This document shows, piece after piece, positions 60,692-64,000 of a DNA stretch of 64,000 nucleotides. Origin of the DNA: Buchnera aphidicola (Cinara splendens) (GTDB lineage Bacteria; Pseudomonadota; Gammaproteobacteria; Enterobacterales; Enterobacteriaceae); the NCBI RefSeq assembly GCF_900698975.1, contig NZ_LR217722.1, forward strand, positions 372,001 through 436,000. Reading direction: 5' to 3'. Made by a program: the position numbers and the translations under genes. Below the pieces are notes generated by a model that was not told the origin of the DNA, did no database searches, and saw only the letters and a program-made list of their open reading frames with translations. Position 1 is the stretch's first letter; every line of letters begins with the position of its first letter.

Positions 60692-62686
60692 TCATTTTAA
60701 ATCAGATATTATGTAATTTTTATTACATAATTTTTTATTATAATTCATATGATAGTTAACCCAATAAATTTCTTTTTTTGGTAACTCAAATAAAAAACGA
60801 CTTGGTTGTAAATTACTAAAAATACCAAATCTTTTCTTATTTTTACAAAAACTAAGTAATAATTGGGTTTTTGCACGAGTCATTCCAACGTACATCAAAC
60901 GACGTTCTTCTGTAATATTATTATCTATAATACTTTTTTGATGTGGAAAAGTTCCTTCTTCCATACCAATAATACAAACAACCGAAAATTCTAATCCTTT
61001 AGAAGCATGTATAGTCATTAAATGTAATTTATCATGTTCTAAATTAGTATGATCAGCATCTAAACGTTCAAAATCACCACAAAGAAAATGTATTAATACA
61101 TCCTCTAATTTTAAAGGTATGGTTGTACTATTACCTACTAAAGTTTTATGTAACCATTGTGAAAAAAATACTATATCCTGTATACGTTTTTCAGACAAAG
61201 CAACATTATTATAATAATTGATAACCCAATCAAAATAATTAACATCATTAATTATATAATTTAAAATATTTTCTGGTTTATTTGATAAAAATGAGGATAA
61301 ATGTAAAATCCATACTATAAAATTATTTAATTTTAATACAACAGTTGCATTTAATTGAACAATCATACGTTTATCTGTACTGGCGGCAAATAAACTAATT
61401 TGATTTTTCTTAGCAAAAATTTTTAACTTAGATAGAGTAATTAATCCTATTTTTCGACGTGGAACATTAATAATTCGCAAAAATGCCAAATCATCTGTAT
61501 GATTAACAATTAATCTTAAATAGGCTAATAAATCCTTAATTTCCAAAGAACTAAAAAAAGAATGCCCTGCATGAACAATATATGGAATGTTTCGATATAT
61601 TAATTCTGATTCTACAACCTTTACTTGATAATTACTACGATATAAAATGGCATAATCATTATACTTATTCTTATAATTAGATTTATGTTTTTGAATATAT
61701 CGAATAATTTGTTGTGCTTCATGAATTTCGTTAATAAACATAAACACAAAAATTTTATTTCCGTAATCTAAAGTAGAAAATAATTTTTTATTAAAAAAAT
61801 TAATATTGTTAGAAATTAATATATTAGCTGCATGCAATATACATCCAGAAGAACGATAATTTTGTTCTAGTTTAATTAGATCTAAAGAAGGAAAGTCTTG
61901 TTTTAATAAATAAAAAATTTTTTGTTGAGCTCCTCTCCATGAATAAATAGATTGATCATTATCACCAACAACCGTTAAATTAGAATTATGACCACATAAT
62001 AACTTCATTAATTGATATTGACTAATATTAATATCTTGATATTCATCTACTAATAAATATTGAACTTTTTTTTGCCAATTCAATTTTATATAAGTATTAT
62101 TTTGTAGCAACATAGTAGGTAAAAAAATCAAATCACTAAAATCTAGTATATTATGTTGTTTTAAGAATAAATCATATTTTTCATATAACAAAACATATGT
62201 CTTTTCTAAAGAAGAATTAATTTTCTCATGAGCTAATTTAGGAGTTAATAAGTTATTTTTCCAATTAGAAATTTGATAAAGCAACTTTTTTAAAAAAAAA
62301 ACATCATTTTTAATATTAGCATCAGTTAAACTTTTTAAAAGACGCAACTGTTCATCTTCATCAAATAATGTAAAATTTTTTTTTAAACCTAAAATTTTAT
62401 ATTCACTACGAATAATCTTTAAGCCTAATGCATGAAAAGTAGATACTGTAATATCTTTAATTTGTTTAACAGTTAATTTTTTACATAAACGATATTTAAT
62501 TTCTTTAGCTGCTTTATTAGTAAATGTTATTGCAAAAATTTTTTTAGGATCATATTGATATATAGTAATTAATGTTATAACTTTATTAATTATAACACTA
62601 GTTTTTCCTGATCCTGCTCCAGCTAAAATTAAACACGGATTATCAATTATATGAATAGCTTTATTTTGAAATTTATTTAACATCAT
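60692..62686 (-). CDS. rep: ATP-dependent DNA helicase Rep
   Basis: Superfamily 1A 3'-5' helicase that helps forks through blocks. 664 residues (E. coli 673). Motif I AGAGSGKT, Ia TFTNKAAKEI, II VDEYQDIN, III GDNDQSIYSWRGA, IV QNYRS, V TIHASKGLEF and VI RRLMYVGMTRAK are all present. Two ATGs (62686, 62683) are possible; the first fits E. coli. Between trxA and ilvC. Confidence 0.97.
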   Translation of the reverse strand: MMLNKFQNKAIHIIDNPCLILAGAGSGKTSVIINKVITLITIYQYDPKKIFAITFTNKAAKEIKYRLCKKLTVKQIKDITVSTFHALGLKIIRSEYKILGLKKNFTLFDEDEQLRLLKSLTDANIKNDVFFLKKLLYQISNWKNNLLTPKLAHEKINSSLEKTYVLLYEKYDLFLKQHNILDFSDLIFLPTMLLQNNTYIKLNWQKKVQYLLVDEYQDINISQYQLMKLLCGHNSNLTVVGDNDQSIYSWRGAQQKIFYLLKQDFPSLDLIKLEQNYRSSGCILHAANILISNNINFFNKKLFSTLDYGNKIFVFMFINEIHEAQQIIRYIQKHKSNYKNKYNDYAILYRSNYQVKVVESELIYRNIPYIVHAGHSFFSSLEIKDLLAYLRLIVNHTDDLAFLRIINVPRRKIGLITLSKLKIFAKKNQISLFAASTDKRMIVQLNATVVLKLNNFIVWILHLSSFLSNKPENILNYIINDVNYFDWVINYYNNVALSEKRIQDIVFFSQWLHKTLVGNSTTIPLKLEDVLIHFLCGDFERLDADHTNLEHDKLHLMTIHASKGLEFSVVCIIGMEEGTFPHQKSIIDNNITEERRLMYVGMTRAKTQLLLSFCKNKKRFGIFSNLQPSRFLFELPKKEIYWVNYHMNYNKKLCNKNYIISDLK

Positions 62687-62803
62687 AAATATAATATCTT
62701 GAAAATAAGACTTTAAAATTTGTCTTTTTTTTATTTAATAAATAAAAAATTAAATTTATACACCTTGTTAAAATATTTAAAGATTATGATTCATAGTTAA
62801 AAA

Positions 62804-64000
62804 TTATTTGACCATTGTAGACTTCATAACATTCATATATAGACGTAATTTTCTTCCTATCTTTTCAATAGCATGACTACTAACTATATCATTAACGTAT
62901 TGTAATTCTTGATTACTAATAGATCGATTCTCAATAGATTCTCCTAAATCATCACTACGAATAGTGCGTACAAATTTATTTAATATAGGAAGTGCTCGTT
63001 CAGAAAATAGATAACTACCATATTCTGCTGTATCAGATATAACTAAATTCATTTCATATAATCTTTTTCTAGAAATTGTATTAGTAATCAATGGTAATTC
63101 ATGTAAAGATTCATAATATGCTGAAGCTGGAGTTATCCCTGTTTCTACCATAACTTCAAATGACAATTCTACACCGGCTTTTAACATAGCGACCATCAAA
63201 ACACATTTATCAAAATATTCATAATCTAAAATTTTTCTTCCAGAATACACATCAGCATTTTCAAAATTAGATTTTTTTAAATCTTGTCTCCATTGAATTA
63301 ATTGTTTATCTCCATTTTTCCAATCTAACATCATACTTTCCGAAAAATCACCGGAAATAATATTATCCATATGCAAGCAAAATAATGGTTTTAATATATT
63401 TTTTAGTTGTAAAGATAATTGATGTGCACGAATTTTAGATGGATTAGATAAACGATCTAATAATAATTTTATTCCACCTTCTTTCATACATTCTGCTAAT
63501 TTTTCCCATCCAAATTGCAATAAAGTAGCAGAATAATCAGAACTATATCCTTTTTCTACAAGATGCTCATAACAAGTAAGAGAACAAGCTTGTAACATAC
63601 CACATAGAATAGTTTGTTCTCCCATTAAATCAGATTTTACTTCAGCAATAAAAGAAGATTGTAATACTCCAGCACGATGTGCTCCTAAACCAAAAGCCCA
63701 TGCTTTTGCAATACTTAAACCTTTTTTTTGTAAATCATTTTCTTTGTGCACTGCAATTAATGTTGGAACACCAAATCCTCTTAAAAATTCTTGTCGTACT
63801 TCAGTACCAGGACACTTAGGAGCTACCATAATAACAGTAATATCTGATCGAATTTTTTCTCCTTCTTCAACAATATTAAATCCATGAGAATAACCTAAAA
63901 TAGAATTTTTTTTCATTAATAATTGTAATTTTTTAACAACTCGAGAATGTTGTTTGTCAGGTGTTAAATTAATTACTAAATCTGCATTAGGGATTAATTT
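62804..64000 (-). CDS. ilvC: Ketol-acid reductoisomerase, 5' end cut by window edge
   Basis: NADPH-dependent step in Ile and Val synthesis, essential nutrients for the host. About 398 codons are visible; the frame is open to base 64000 ([16 protein letters not shown] precedes the first Met at 63916), so about 93 of the usual ~491 N-terminal residues, including most of the Rossmann fold, lie outside. [35 protein letters not shown] and the duplicated C-terminal knot domain show the long class II form. Confidence 0.97.
   Translation of the reverse strand, partial: KLIPNADLVINLTPDKQHSRVVKKLQLLMKKNSILGYSHGFNIVEEGEKIRSDITVIMVAPKCPGTEVRQEFLRGFGVPTLIAVHKENDLQKKGLSIAKAWAFGLGAHRAGVLQSSFIAEVKSDLMGEQTILCGMLQACSLTCYEHLVEKGYSSDYSATLLQFGWEKLAECMKEGGIKLLLDRLSNPSKIRAHQLSLQLKNILKPLFCLHMDNIISGDFSESMMLDWKNGDKQLIQWRQDLKKSNFENADVYSGRKILDYEYFDKCVLMVAMLKAGVELSFEVMVETGITPASAYYESLHELPLITNTISRKRLYEMNLVISDTAEYGSYLFSERALPILNKFVRTIRSDDLGESIENRSISNQELQYVNDIVSSHAIEKIGRKLRLYMNVMKSTMVK

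Overview
The window is one continuous, extremely AT-rich stretch of the chromosome of Buchnera aphidicola, the obligate aphid endosymbiont (Gammaproteobacteria, Enterobacterales), or a very close relative. This rests on Escherichia coli-like proteins and gene order that have been strongly pruned, lysine- and asparagine-rich proteins, an rRNA unit arranged aroE-tRNA-Glu-23S-5S with no 16S next to it (the arrangement described for Buchnera), and no mobile elements, CRISPR, phage or toxin-antitoxin genes. I cannot name the host aphid from the sequence.

Layout. 1-4.9 kb: 3' part of htpG, adk, tRNA-Arg(UCU), cysS, ybeD, cspE. 5.1-9.4 kb: 5S, 23S, tRNA-Glu and aroE on the minus strand. 9.5-10.9 kb: def and fmt on the plus strand, ending at a bidirectional terminator. 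11.1-29.4 kb: the complete alpha, spc, S10 and str ribosomal gene clusters on the minus strand (rplQ back to rpsL), all genes present including the 38-codon rpmJ. 29.5-34.4 kb: tusDCB, trpS, rpe, aroB, aroK. 34.6-43.9 kb: tRNA-Ser, nfuA, bioH, ssb, dusA, dnaB, ruvX, hemW, trmB, mutY fused to yggX. 44-51.4 kb: sbcB, tRNA-Asn, tRNA-Ile2, a decayed dut, rplI-rpsR-rpsF, miaA, pgi, orn, tRNA-Gly. 51.6-64 kb: rpmE, hslVU, zapB, fpr, an unrecognised 299-residue protein, dapF, cyaY, three tRNAs (Pro, His, Arg), rho, trxA, rep and the 3' part of ilvC.

Functionally the window is mainly translation (ribosomal proteins, elongation factors, tRNA modification by tusBCD, miaA, dusA and trmB, formylation and deformylation), plus genes that serve the host: aroE, aroB and aroK on the route to aromatic amino acids, dapF for lysine and ilvC for branched-chain amino acids. 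Repair and replication are reduced to ssb, dnaB, rep, mutY, sbcB and perhaps ruvX.

The most notable signals are: (1) dapF is split by a frameshift in a run of ten T; (2) mutY and yggX form a single open frame across an A8 run; (3) the dut frame is open but has lost most dUTPase catalytic motifs; (4) an acidic, lysine-poor protein I do not recognise lies between fpr and dapF; (5) ruvX has changed active-site motifs and an A15 run; (6) A12-A15 runs lie inside several genes, making transcriptional slippage a general theme; (7) several long perfect hairpins without U-tracts separate convergent genes. I found no clearly new multi-gene system; the unrecognised protein is the best candidate for undescribed biology.
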